Under the pieces are notes generated by a model. It saw nothing but the letters and a program-made list of their open reading frames with translations, was not told where the DNA came from and ran no database searches. From CALXCT01 sp964422185 (GTDB lineage Bacteria > Bacillota > Clostridia > Oscillospirales > Oscillospiraceae), in the NCBI GenBank assembly GCA_964422185.1, contig CAYRAG010000008.1, positions 1 to 49,386 on the forward strand: a DNA stretch of 49,386 nt, in the 5' to 3' direction. This document shows positions 8,538-16,617 of the stretch, piece by piece; the stretch's first letter is position 1, and every line of letters starts with the position of its first letter. The translations under genes were made by a program, and so were the position numbers.

Positions 8538-8838
8538 CGTATCGCCGGACAGCCGGCGGTGCGGGAAAATCCGGCGCTTTCCGTCCCTGACGGGATGACA
8601 AAAGCCGGTTTCAGCGGCCCCGGGGCCTGACGAATCCCCGCGGACCGGCCGATCCGGATAGATCGGTGGAAAACCGGCAAACGCGAATATGGGTTTAGAC
8701 AGCGGTGGACGAGCCTCTTCTGAACAACCCGGCCTGCGCGGACAGAGACAGTCCGCATCCGGATGGAGCAGCCCGGGTGATATGCGCCCTTTTTGCCACG
8801 GGCGGGCGCCGGCAAATCTCAAGAGGAGGCAAACACAC
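8538..8838 (+). promoter_or_regulatory. Long structured 5' leader of tupA
   Basis: About 300 transcribed bases with no credible reading frame. Several stems can be drawn: GCCGGT 8604-8609 with ACCGGC 8644-8649, enclosing CGGGG 8621-8625 with CCCCG 8636-8640; then an ATCGG-based stem near 8650-8666. The length and position before a tungstate transporter make a Moco/Wco-type riboswitch or other cis-acting leader plausible, but I could not match a known consensus by eye. Confidence 0.4.
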
Positions 8839-9903
8839 ATGAAAACACGCAGAATTCTGTCCCTGCTGCTGAGCCTGGCGATGGTGCTCGCGCTGGCAAC
8901 CGCCTGCTCCAGCAACGAAAACGCGCCCAGTGAGAGCCCGGGCGCAAGCGAGAGCCCGAGTGCGAGCGCAAGTGAGAGCCCGGCGCCCAGCCCCTCTGAA
9001 AGCCAGCCGGAAGAGCCGGCCGGCGTGGATCTGACCATCCTGTACGAGCAGGATGAGAGCATGATCAACAACTACTCGCTCTTGGCGGTGAACCCGCTGG
9101 CGCCTTTTGTGGATGCCGACGGCAACGCGGTGGATGATGTCTACATCAACACCGACGGCGCGGCGGCTCTGATCAACTGGATGCTCAGCGAAGAGGGCAA
9201 ACAGACCGCGACGAACTACGGCTATGAGGATTTCGGCGAGTACCTGTTCTACTGGAAAGACGACGCCCCGGTGTCCACGGCGGAGATCCCACAGGCCACC
9301 GACGAGACCAGGGTGATCCGCATGTCCACCACGACCTCGGTCAACGACTCCGGCCTGCTGGGCTACCTGCTGCCCGTCTTCGAGGAGAAGTACGGCTACG
9401 AGGTGGAAGTGGCGTCCGCCGGCACCGGCAAGGCGATTGCGGCAGCACAGGCCGGCAACGCCGACCTGCTGCTCGTCCACTCCAAGTCTCAGGAGGAGGA
9501 TTTCGTGAACGCCGGCTTCAGCTATGTGCTGGACGGCTTCGACAGCGAGCGCCTGACCTTCATGTACAACTACTTCGTCCTGTGCGGGCCCTCTGACGAC
9601 CCGGCCGGCGTGAAGGATGCCGCCAGCGTGACGGACGCGTTTGCCGCGATCTCCAGCGGGAAGTATCCGTTCGTCTCCCGCGGGGACAGCTCCGGCACGC
9701 ATACGAAAGAGATCTCCCTGTGGCCGGCGGATCTGGGCATCACCACGGACGCCGAGAGCGTCGCCGACTACACGGACTGGTACACCTATTCCAACGCGGG
9801 CATGGGCGTGTGCCTGACCATGGCGGAGGAGATGGGGGCCTACATCCTGTCCGACAAGGCCACATTCCTGACCTTCCGTGCGAACAACGGCGTGATGGAA
9901 TGA
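8839..9903 (+). CDS. tupA: Tungstate-binding lipoprotein TupA, apparently circularly permuted
   Basis: 354 residues. A lipoprotein signal peptide ends at Cys23 (ATAC), followed by a Ser/Pro/Glu-rich linker to about residue 62. Residues 159-354 carry the TupA core: STTTSVNDSGLL (the oxyanion-binding TTTS), AGTGKAIAAAQAG, LLVHSKSQEE, FVLCGPSDDPAG, SRGDSSGTHTKE, and GMGVCLTMAEEMGAYILSD. Canonical TupA continues from there into a lobe with LxILxEGDxxLxNxY, AVNP and a WxxSxEG helix. Here the protein stops soon after ATFLTF, while that missing lobe is found at residues 63-144, before the TTTS block (LTILYEQDES, LLAVNP, INWMLSEEG, DFGEYLFYW). The ATG follows AAGAGGAGG. Tungstate rather than molybdate specificity is from family resemblance. 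Confidence 0.9.
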   Translation: MKTRRILSLLLSLAMVLALATACSSNENAPSESPGASESPSASASESPAPSPSESQPEEPAGVDLTILYEQDESMINNYSLLAVNPLAPFVDADGNAVDDVYINTDGAAALINWMLSEEGKQTATNYGYEDFGEYLFYWKDDAPVSTAEIPQATDETRVIRMSTTTSVNDSGLLGYLLPVFEEKYGYEVEVASAGTGKAIAAAQAGNADLLLVHSKSQEEDFVNAGFSYVLDGFDSERLTFMYNYFVLCGPSDDPAGVKDAASVTDAFAAISSGKYPFVSRGDSSGTHTKEISLWPADLGITTDAESVADYTDWYTYSNAGMGVCLTMAEEMGAYILSDKATFLTFRANNGVME

Positions 9904-9925
9904 CAGACACGGCAGGGGGGAGCGT

Positions 9926-10612
9926 ATGATCACAGCACTGCGCCAGGCGGTGGAGCTGGTGCTGTCCGGCAACCGCATGCTGGCGAATATCGTTGAGGTA
10001 ACGCTGCGGATGAGTCTGTCCAGCTCCATTGTGTCGCTGCTGCTGGGCGTGCCGCTTGGGGCCCTGCTGGCGTTTGGCACTTTCCGGGGGAAGAATGTGC
10101 TGGTGATCCTGAACCGCACGCTCATGGGAGTGCCTCCAGTGGTCTGCGGACTGATCTGCTATATGCTCTTTTCCGGCGTGGGGCCGTTCCGGCATTTCCG
10201 GCTGATGTACACCGTCCGGCTGATGGTGATTGCCCAGGTGCTGCTGATCACCCCCCTGATCATCGGGAACATGGAGACTTTCGCGCAGCGCATCGCGCCC
10301 ACGGTGCGTGAGACGGCGACGGGTCTGGGCCTTTCCCGGGGAAAGTCTTTCCTGCTGCTCATCAACGAGAGCAGGTACCAGATTTTCTCCTCCTATCTGT
10401 TCGGGTTCTCCCGCGCCATCGCGGAAGTGGGCGCCGTGTCCATGGTGGGCGGCGCCATCGCCTACAAGACCAATGTGATGACCACCGCCATCATGAACTA
10501 CACAAACCGGGGCGACTTCACCCTGGGGGTGGCCCTGGGGATCATCCTGCTGGCGATGTCGCTGGTTCTCAATCTGGCGGTCTCTCTGCTGCAGGGGAGG
10601 TTGAGCAGATGA
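9926..10612 (+). CDS. tupB: Tungstate ABC transporter permease TupB
   Basis: 228 residues with about five hydrophobic segments and the binding-protein-dependent permease signature around residues 120-150 (ETATGLGLSRGKSFLLLI), which docks to the ATPase. It is the usual TupB length and ends with conserved SRAIAEVGAVSMVGG and MTTAIMNYTNRGDFTLG. It starts 22 bases after tupA with GGGGGGAG as ribosome-binding site and overlaps tupC by four bases (ATGA), so the three transporter genes are one translationally coupled unit. It works in the cytoplasmic membrane as a homodimer (family knowledge). Confidence 0.95.
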   Translation: MITALRQAVELVLSGNRMLANIVEVTLRMSLSSSIVSLLLGVPLGALLAFGTFRGKNVLVILNRTLMGVPPVVCGLICYMLFSGVGPFRHFRLMYTVRLMVIAQVLLITPLIIGNMETFAQRIAPTVRETATGLGLSRGKSFLLLINESRYQIFSSYLFGFSRAIAEVGAVSMVGGAIAYKTNVMTTAIMNYTNRGDFTLGVALGIILLAMSLVLNLAVSLLQGRLSR

Positions 10613-11277
10613 CGCTCGCGCCCTTTGTCAAGACTTACGGGGACACTGCGGCGCTGGACTTTCCGGGAATGGAGCTGCCCGCCGGGCAGGTCTGCGCGGT
10701 CATCGGCGCCAACGGCAGCGGGAAGTCCACCCTGGCACGCGTCGCGGCGGGGATCCTGGAGCCGGACGGCGGAAAGCCCGTTCTGGGCCGGGAGTGCCGC
10801 GTGGGCTATCTGCCCCAGCGGAGCTTCGCCTTTCAGATGACGGTGCGCCGGAACCTGATGCTCAACGGCAGCGGGGATGACGAGAGCCGCGGCCACGCGG
10901 ATCGCCTGATGGAGCGGCTGGGGATCGCGCATCTGGCAAACCGCCAGGCACACCACCTCTCCGGAGGCGAGACCGCCCGGATGGCGCTGGCCAGGCTGCT
11001 GATGCGCCCGTATGACCTGCTGGTGCTGGACGAGCCCACCGCCTCCATGGACATTCAGTCCACCGCCCTGGCGGAGTCCCTGGTGGCGGACTACCGCGCC
11101 AAAACCGGCTGCGGCGTGCTGTGGATTACCCACTCGCCCGCCCAGGCCCGGCGGACGGCGGATCAGGTTCTGTTTCTCTTCCAGGGCAGCGTGGCGGAAC
11201 AGGGGGACGCGGAGCGGGTGCTCCGTGCGCCGGAGACGGAGCGGCTGCGCCAGTTTCTGGAATTTTACGGGGTTTGA
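10609..11277 (+). CDS. tupC: Tungstate ABC transporter ATP-binding protein TupC
   Basis: 222 residues, a compact ABC ATPase without a C-terminal regulatory (TOBE) domain, as usual for TupC. Walker A is GANGSGKST, a Q-loop lies in GYLPQRSF, the signature is LSGGE, Walker B is LLVLDEP and the H-loop is WITHS. The ATG at 10609 overlaps the tupB stop. Lack of a TOBE domain means no direct oxyanion-dependent trans-inhibition of the ModC type is expected. Confidence 0.95.
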   Translation: MTLAPFVKTYGDTAALDFPGMELPAGQVCAVIGANGSGKSTLARVAAGILEPDGGKPVLGRECRVGYLPQRSFAFQMTVRRNLMLNGSGDDESRGHADRLMERLGIAHLANRQAHHLSGGETARMALARLLMRPYDLLVLDEPTASMDIQSTALAESLVADYRAKTGCGVLWITHSPAQARRTADQVLFLFQGSVAEQGDAERVLRAPETERLRQFLEFYGV

Positions 11278-11280
11278 GCT

Positions 11281-11314
11281 CCCCGGGGATCGCGGGAAAC
11301 CGCGGTTCCCGGGG
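11281..11314 (+). promoter_or_regulatory. 15-bp hairpin with GAAA tetraloop between tupC and moeB
   Basis: Bases 11281-11295 pair completely with 11300-11314 (13 Watson-Crick and two G-U pairs) around a GAAA loop, beginning 4 bases after the tupC stop. No T-run follows, so it is not a classical terminator. It could block 3' decay of tup mRNA, act as a processing site, or form part of a leader for moeB. Confidence 0.6.
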
Positions 11315-11397
11315 CGGCTTTGCCAATGGTTTTACTCCGCTTTTCCCCCGCCGGCCGGGCGGGAGAGCGGGAATTTGCCTGGAAAGGGGCGGTCGCT

Positions 11398-12215
11398 GTG
11401 GCATTTACCCAGGAACAGCTGGTACGGTACTCCCGGCATTTCGTGCTGACCGGGGTGGGCGTGTCCGGGCAGAAAAAGCTCCTTGCGTCCAAAGTGCTGG
11501 TGGTGGGCGCGGGGGGCCTGGGATCTCCGGCTCTGCTGTATCTGGCGGCCGCCGGGATAGGCACCCTGGGCATCATGGATGACGACACCGTGGATCTCTC
11601 CAATCTCCAGCGGCAGATCATCCACAATACCGGCACAGTGGGGGAGGAGAAAGTCGTCAGCGCGCAGAAGGCGATCCAGGCGATCAACCCGGATGTGCAG
11701 GTGGTGCTCCACCGGACGAAGCTGACGCCGGACAACGCGCAGGAGATCATCGCGCAGTACGACGCCGTGGTGGACGCCACGGACCGGTTTACCGCGAAGT
11801 TCCTCATCAACGACGCCTGCGTGCTGGAGAAGAAGCCCTATGTGCACGCCGGGGTCGTCCGGTTCGCCGGACAGACCATGACCTATGTGCCCGGCAAGGG
11901 CCCCTGTCTGCGCTGCCTGATGCGCTCTGTGCCGAAACACCGCGGCGAGAGCTGCTCCCAGGTGGGGGTGATGGGCTCGGCCATCGGGGTGCTGGGGAGC
12001 ATCCAGGCGCTGGAGGTGGTCAAATGCCTGCTGGGGATCGGCGAGCCCCTGACGGGGCGGATGCTGTTCTTCAACGGCCTGAATATGGAGTTCGACACGG
12101 TGGAGTGCGCGGCGAACCCGGACTGTCCGGTGTGCGGAGCACATCCCGCCATTCACAGTGTGGCGGAGAACCGGGCGGACTACGAGGAGCCGGAGGGCGG
12201 CTGCTGCGGGGGAGA
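11398..12215 (+). CDS. moeB: MoeB/ThiF/HesA family adenylyltransferase, 3' end in gap
   Basis: The visible 272 residues are near the family's full length (about 270). This E1-like enzyme adenylates the C-terminal glycine of a MoaD/ThiS-type sulfur carrier. ATP-binding GAGGLGSP, MDDDTVDLSNLQRQ and VDATDRFTAKFLINDAC are present, as are zinc-binding CLRC and CPVC pairs. The GTG at 11398 has AAGGGG 8 bases upstream; the longer ATG start at 11320 overlaps an inter-gene hairpin region and lacks one. The sequence runs into the gap just after GGCCGG, so the stop codon is unseen. Its likely partner is the MoaD-like protein encoded at 16258-16539. MoeB and ThiF are not fully separable by sequence, but the context favours pyranopterin synthesis. 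Confidence 0.85.
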
Positions 12216-12315
12216 NNNNNNNNNNNNNNNNNNNNNNNNNNNNNNNNNNNNNNNNNNNNNNNNNNNNNNNNNNNNNNNNNNNNNNNNNNNNNNNNNNNNN
12301 NNNNNNNNNNNNNNN
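12216..12315. other. Scaffold gap (100 N)
   Basis: 100 N of unknown true size between moeB (plus) and the transposase fragment (minus). A repeated insertion sequence here would explain the assembly break, and the catalytic half of that transposase may be hidden in it. Confidence 0.99.
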
Positions 12316-12360
12316 GCGCTCCGGCCTGGTGCGCTACGGTGGATGATGGCTGGATCCGGC

Positions 12361-12855
12361 TCAACCCCCTCGTTCCTCCGTGTTCCCGCGGCCGCCGGCC
12401 GGGCCCGCCTGCGCACGACGGCGCGTGTCATTGAGTTCATGAAGAATCCGGCGGCAGCTGCGTTCACTTACCTGGACGCCGTACTGCTTTCGGAGGTAAT
12501 CGGACAGGGTTGCGCCGTCCCAGGCGGGATAATCCGGATCTGCCCCGCACGCGGGCTGCCGCAGAACCGCGTCGATTTCCTCATACTGCTCCGGGGTGAG
12601 CAGCCTGGGACGCCCGGGACGAGGCTGGGTTTTCAGGGCTTCTATCCCGTGTTGATCTGCTGTCCTGACCCAGTGGTTCACCGCCGTGGCGGAGACGGAC
12701 AGCAAATCGGCGACCTCGGCGGATTTCTTCCCGCGCAGTACCGCCCGGACAGCCAGCACGCGCAGGATGTAGTCGGAGTTTTCCTCCGCTTTGAGTGCTT
12801 CGTCGCACTCAGACAGGAGTGTCAGCGGGTCGGTTGCATACCTGTGTACCTGCAT
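12361..12855 (-). pseudogene. IS630-type transposase N-terminal region (fragment or orfA)
   Basis: 164 residues with the helix-turn-helix plus winged-helix arrangement of IS630 transposases: a first HTH (KSAEVADLLSVSATAVNHWV), GIEALKTQPRPGRP, LTPEQYEEID, then a DNA-binding block with LSDYLRKQYGVQVSERSCRRIL. The reading frame ends where the DDE catalytic domain should begin, with a low-complexity tail. The domain may follow by frameshift toward the gap at 12216-12315, or it may be deleted. Start is the ATG at 12855, with a GGGGG run upstream on the minus strand. It interrupts an otherwise coherent tungsten locus, which points to insertion. A stand-alone regulator is the alternative. Confidence 0.7.
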
Positions 12856-12859
12856 ATGG

Positions 12860-12879
12860 ATACCCCCTACAGAGGGTAT
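12860..12879. promoter_or_regulatory. CsoR/CstR-like palindrome
   Basis: ATACCCCCTACAGAGGGTAT is an interrupted palindrome with C- and G-tracts ending in ATAC/GTAT, the general form of CsoR/CstR family operators. It lies directly upstream of the minus-strand transposase start and its G-tract doubles as the apparent ribosome-binding site, so the resemblance may be coincidental. No CsoR gene is seen in the window. Bases 12880-13086 show nothing further I can support. Confidence 0.3.
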
Positions 12880-13086
12880 GGTACCGCACCGGCACGGCTG
12901 CCGTCAATCACAATATGCCTGTGGCCGGTGCGATAACGACCATGGAGCCGCGGCGGTTGAAATCAGGCACCCGGTTTTTCAGCGGGGAACACGACCTGAG
13001 GCGGGGCGCCCCGGACAAGGCCGGAGGGGACAGGGGACGACTCGGTTGGAGCCCCAATTTTGGCCGGCACTGCCGGATCTGCGAAA

Positions 13087-13125
13087 AAAACGCCCAGAAA
13101 GGCGGTAAGCCTCTCTGAGCGTTTT
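13087..13125 (-). terminator. Terminator of the AOR/electron-transfer operon
   Basis: AAAACGC pairs with GCGTTTT, with an inner imperfect stem (CAGA-AGGC with GCCT-CTG) and loop GGTAA. Read on the minus strand it ends in seven Ts, a classical intrinsic terminator about 95 bases after the last gene of the operon. Confidence 0.85.
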
Positions 13126-13220
13126 CGGTGGTTCAGGGGATCCGGCAGCTGCGCCGGCGGGATCGTTTCCAGGCGTCCTGACCGTTTTGCCGGGAAGCGG
13201 ATTGGCGATCCGCGCCGGGA

Positions 13221-13961
13221 TCAGTCGCCGTAGACGGTGGACAGGACATTGGTGATGTCCCGCTTCCGGCACCGTTCACACAGGGTGTCCGGCTCCATGC
13301 CGGTCTTCTTCGCCGCGTAGTCCAGTTCCTCCTGCGTGCCGATGGGGGCGCCGCAGCGGGCGCAGTGAACCAGCTGGAAAGTGCGATCCCAGATGGTGCG
13401 GGTATCCCCGGTCTCCGTGATCTCAATGGCGCCGGTGGGGCAGACCCGGGCACAGCTCCCGCAGCCCAGGCATACCGTGCTGGGCTCGTGGTAGGGAGTG
13501 GCGATCTCCTTGGTGACGCCGCGGTTGACGGTGGAGATGGCGCCGATGGAAAGCTCGGCGCAGGCCCGCGTGCACAGGCCGCACATGATGCACTTGCCCG
13601 GCATGGAGACGCTCACGCGATCGAGAACCGGTGCGCCGTACATCTTGCACATGTCGGTGATGAGCTGGCTGTCCGGCGCACGCAGGTGCAGCAGCGCGAG
13701 GATCATCCCCCGCTGCGCGCGGACTTTCGGCGTGTTGGTGTAGACCTCAATTTCCCCGTCAATGGGGTAGACGCAGGAGGCCGTGATGGTGCTGCGGTTC
13801 TGCTGGACGATCTCCACGATGCACACCCGGCAGGCAGCCTGGCCGGGGAGGCTCTCGTGATGGCACAGGGTGGGGATGTAAATGCCGTTGCGGCGCGCCA
13901 CGGCCAGGATGGTCTCGCCCGGCTCGCAGGTACAGCGCTTGTCGTCAATGGTGATGGTCAT
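13221..13961 (-). CDS. NuoG/HydA-like iron-sulfur subunit of AOR electron-transfer module
   Basis: 246 residues. The N-terminal ~75 residues form a plant-type [2Fe-2S] ferredoxin domain with Cys33, Cys44, Cys47 and Cys62. Two [4Fe-4S] sites follow in CIMCGLCTRACAE and CLGCGSCARVCP. The C-terminus has two CxxC pairs (CARC, CERC) that look like a zinc or rubredoxin-like knuckle. It lacks the hydrogenase H-cluster domain and the NuoG molybdopterin domain, so it is a pure electron-transfer subunit. The ATG at 13961 has GGGAGGGAGG upstream and overlaps the NuoF-like stop by four bases. Last gene of the operon. It likely passes electrons between the flavin subunit and ferredoxin or the AOR (inference). 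Confidence 0.87.
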   Translation of the reverse strand: MTITIDDKRCTCEPGETILAVARRNGIYIPTLCHHESLPGQAACRVCIVEIVQQNRSTITASCVYPIDGEIEVYTNTPKVRAQRGMILALLHLRAPDSQLITDMCKMYGAPVLDRVSVSMPGKCIMCGLCTRACAELSIGAISTVNRGVTKEIATPYHEPSTVCLGCGSCARVCPTGAIEITETGDTRTIWDRTFQLVHCARCGAPIGTQEELDYAAKKTGMEPDTLCERCRKRDITNVLSTVYGD

Positions 13962-15760
13962 ACGGCTTCCTCCCTCCCTCTGGTTCCTACGGCATCGAAG
14001 CGGCATGCCTCACGGCAGCTTCCGCAGACGATGCACTTCGCGTTGTCGATGACATGGGGCTGCTTCACGGTGCCGGTGATGGCGCCGGTGGGGCAGGCTC
14101 TGGCGCAGGCGGTGCAGCCTCTGCACAGATCCGGGTTGATGACGAACGCGGTCAGCTTCGTGCACACGCCGGCGGGGCAGCGGTGCTCGCGGATGTGCGC
14201 CTCATACTCGTCCCGGAAGTACCGGATGGTCGTCATGACGGGGTTGGGCGCGGTCTTGCCCAGCGCGCACAGGCAGCTGTCCTCCAGGGTGTGGCCCAGC
14301 TGCTCCAGCAGCTCGATGTCGCCCTCCTGGCCGCGGCCCTCGCAGATGTCGGTGAGAATCTCCAGCATCTTGCGCAGACCCTCGCGGCAGGGCGTGCACT
14401 TCCCGCAGCTCTCCTCCGCCAGGAAGCTGATGTAGTACCGGGCGACCTCCACCATACAGCTGCGGTCGTCCATGACAATCATGCCGCCGGAGCCCATCAT
14501 GGCGCCGTGGCTCTTTAAGGTGTCGAAGTCCACCGGCAGATCCAGCATGTCCGCGGGGATACAGCCGCCGGAGGGGCCGCCGGTCTGGACGGCCTTGAAC
14601 GGCCGGTCGCCCTGGATGCCGCCGCCGATGTCAAAGATGAGGTGGCGCAGGGTGGCGCCCATGGGGATCTCCACCAGGCCGGTGCGCTTGACTTTGCCCA
14701 CCAGGGCGAAGACCTTGGTGCCCTTGCTCCCCTCCGTGCCGACGGACGCGAATTTCTCGCCGCCGTCCCGCAGGATGACGGGGATGTTGGCCAGCGTCTC
14801 CACATTGTTCAAAACCGTGGGCTGGCCGAACAGGCCCTTGACCGCGGGGAACGGGGGCCTGGGCCGGGGCTCGCCGCACTTGCCCTCAATGGAGTTCATC
14901 AGCGCGGTCTCCTCGCCGCAGACGAACGCGCCGCCGCCCCGAACCACGCTGAGCTTCAGCCTCCGGTCGGTGCCCATGACATGGTCGCCGAGGATGCCGT
15001 GGCGCTCCGCGTCCGCGATGGCGGTTGTGACATTGTGCACGGCCAGGCCGTACTCGTCACGGATGTAGAGGAAGCCCTCCTCCGCGCCGATGGCCAGGGC
15101 CAGGATGGCCAGGCCCTCCAGCACGGTGTGGGGGTCGCCCTCCAGGACGGAGCGGTCCATGAACGCGCCGGGGTCGCCCTCGTCGCCGTTGCAGGCCACA
15201 TACTTCGGGAACACCGGGGTGTCCGCCGCCGTGCGCCACTTCCGCCAGGTGGGGAAGCCGGCGCCGCCGCGGCCGCGCAGGCCGGACTTTTTGACCTCTT
15301 CGATGATCTCGTCCGGGGTCATGGTCAGGGCCCGCTTCAGGCCCTCATAGCCGCCCGCGGCCAGGTAGTCCTCCACCCGGTTGGGATCGATGCGGCCGAT
15401 GTTCCGCAGCGCGATCTTCTGCTGCGGGGCGTAGAAGGGGTTCTCATTCTGATGCAGCACGCGCTGACCCTGGTCGTTCTTGTAGAGCAGGCGCTCCACC
15501 GGCTCGCCGTTCCGGACGGTTTTCTCCAGGATCTCCGGCACATCTTTCTCCCGGACCTTGTAGTAGATGATGTCCTCCGGGAGGACTTTCACCAGGGGGC
15601 CGTTCTCGCAGAAGCCGTTGCAGCCGGTGCGCTTGACCTCGCACTGCACCTGGGCGTCCAGACCCTGCTGGTCGATGAGCATCTGGAATTCATCCGCCAC
15701 TTTCCTGCTGCCGTTGGCCAGACAGCCGGTGCCGCAGCATACGAGGATGGTTCGATTCAT
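13958..15760 (-). CDS. NuoF-like NAD(P)H/FMN subunit with extra ferredoxin domains
   Basis: 600 residues, like HndC/HydB of multimeric hydrogenases. Order: thioredoxin-like [2Fe-2S] domain (Cys8/9, Cys13, Cys47, Cys51); FMN/NADH domain with GLRGRGGAGFPTWRKW and CNGDEGDPGAFMDR; a SLBB segment; the NuoF [4Fe-4S] site SCGKCTPCREG with DSCLCALG; and two C-terminal [4Fe-4S] motifs (CRGCTACARACP, CIVCGSCREAC). This is the flavin subunit where NAD(P) reacts; homologues belong to electron-bifurcating complexes. An overlapping GTG/ATG occurs at 15763/15760 and I prefer the ATG, 7 bases after AGGAGG. It overlaps the NuoE-like gene upstream and the NuoG-like gene downstream. Confidence 0.93.
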   Translation of the reverse strand: MNRTILVCCGTGCLANGSRKVADEFQMLIDQQGLDAQVQCEVKRTGCNGFCENGPLVKVLPEDIIYYKVREKDVPEILEKTVRNGEPVERLLYKNDQGQRVLHQNENPFYAPQQKIALRNIGRIDPNRVEDYLAAGGYEGLKRALTMTPDEIIEEVKKSGLRGRGGAGFPTWRKWRTAADTPVFPKYVACNGDEGDPGAFMDRSVLEGDPHTVLEGLAILALAIGAEEGFLYIRDEYGLAVHNVTTAIADAERHGILGDHVMGTDRRLKLSVVRGGGAFVCGEETALMNSIEGKCGEPRPRPPFPAVKGLFGQPTVLNNVETLANIPVILRDGGEKFASVGTEGSKGTKVFALVGKVKRTGLVEIPMGATLRHLIFDIGGGIQGDRPFKAVQTGGPSGGCIPADMLDLPVDFDTLKSHGAMMGSGGMIVMDDRSCMVEVARYYISFLAEESCGKCTPCREGLRKMLEILTDICEGRGQEGDIELLEQLGHTLEDSCLCALGKTAPNPVMTTIRYFRDEYEAHIREHRCPAGVCTKLTAFVINPDLCRGCTACARACPTGAITGTVKQPHVIDNAKCIVCGSCREACRFDAVGTRGREEAV

Positions 15761-16230
15761 CACGAAGCCTCCTCTCGATAGGAGTTGATGATCTCAGGCA
15801 GCTTTTCCATGGTGACCTTGCCGTAGTAGGTGCCGTCCACCACCATGACCGGGGCGAGGGCGCAGGAGCCCAGACAGTTCACCAGCTCCAGGGAGAACTC
15901 GCCGTCCGTGGAGGTCTCGCCCGCGCTGATGCCCAGAAGCCGGTTGATGCCGCCGATCAGGTTTGTGGAGCCGCGGATGTGGCAGGCCGTGCCGTCGCAC
16001 AGCTTGATGATGTGCTTGCCCTTGGGCTTCAGACTCAGGGCGCGGTAGAAAGTGGCCATGGAGTAGAGGGAGGAGAGGGGGCAGCCCAGGTACTCGGCCA
16101 GAGCCTCCATTCCCTCCCGGGGGATGTAATTGAAGTGATGCTGCAGATCCTGCAGGATAGCCAGTGAGTAGCGCATCTCGCTGGGATACCGATGGAGAAT
16201 CTCCTGGATCGCTTCCATGTCGATCTGCAT
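15760..16230 (-). CDS. NuoE-like [2Fe-2S] subunit
   Basis: 156 residues, the usual NuoE length. A helical N-terminus is followed by a thioredoxin-like domain whose four ligands are Cys78, Cys83, Cys119 and Cys123 (CDGTAC and CLGSC). It partners the NuoF-like flavin subunit encoded immediately downstream; stop and start overlap at 15760. I chose the ATG at 16230, preceded by AAAGGCGGTG; a GTG at 16248 would add six residues. In NAD(P)-linked hydrogenases and formate dehydrogenases this subunit completes the diaphorase module; here it sits between MoaD and the flavin subunit. Confidence 0.92.
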   Translation of the reverse strand: MQIDMEAIQEILHRYPSEMRYSLAILQDLQHHFNYIPREGMEALAEYLGCPLSSLYSMATFYRALSLKPKGKHIIKLCDGTACHIRGSTNLIGGINRLLGISAGETSTDGEFSLELVNCLGSCALAPVMVVDGTYYGKVTMEKLPEIINSYREEAS

Positions 16231-16257
16231 AGAGTCACCGCCTTTCACGATATAAAA

Positions 16258-16539
16258 TCAGCCACCCGCCACGATGGGGAACACCTGCACGGTGTCCTCC
16301 TCTTTCAGGGGGGTGTGGATGCCGTCCAGGAACTCCACCCGGCGGCCGTTGACCATGACAATGATGCGCTCGCCCAGGGCGGTGCCGTCCGGGGAGAAGA
16401 ACTCCCCGCGGAATTTGTCGCCGAACCGGCCGCACAGATCCCGGCCGAGATCCAGCACGGTGGGCACCGCGGGCATCTGCATCTCCCGGCATCCGGCGTA
16501 GCCGGCGTCGCGGAGATACGCGAAAAACTTGACGGTCAT
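16258..16539 (-). CDS. MoaD/ThiS family sulfur carrier protein
   Basis: 93 residues with a ubiquitin-like beta-grasp pattern (TVKFFAYLRDAG, a loop rich in charged residues, VMVNGRRVEFLDG, EEDTVQVFPIVAGG). It ends exactly in Gly-Gly, the tail that MoeB adenylates and that carries the thiocarboxylate for dithiolene sulfur. It is encoded inside the AOR operon, as often seen with tungsten oxidoreductases. It lies 28 bases before the NuoE-like gene and 153 bases after the AOR gene. The start ATG at 16539 follows GGAAAGGAGGC. Confidence 0.9.
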   Translation of the reverse strand: MTVKFFAYLRDAGYAGCREMQMPAVPTVLDLGRDLCGRFGDKFRGEFFSPDGTALGERIIVMVNGRRVEFLDGIHTPLKEEDTVQVFPIVAGG

Positions 16540-16617
16540 GGAGCCTCCTTTCCGCCGTCACAGCCGGAACCTTCTCCGCCCGGCCGCGGCGGTCTGGTCT
16601 CAATTCCTGACGGGTGC

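Noticed and set aside
8781..8815. Cobalamin riboswitch (a GCCAC word near the tupA start)
   Set aside because: Only a short match to the B12 box; the other conserved blocks are missing and the gene context is tungstate transport.
12871..13086. Further insertion-sequence remnants right of the transposase fragment
   Set aside because: No transposase-like frame, repeated end or target duplication could be identified by eye.
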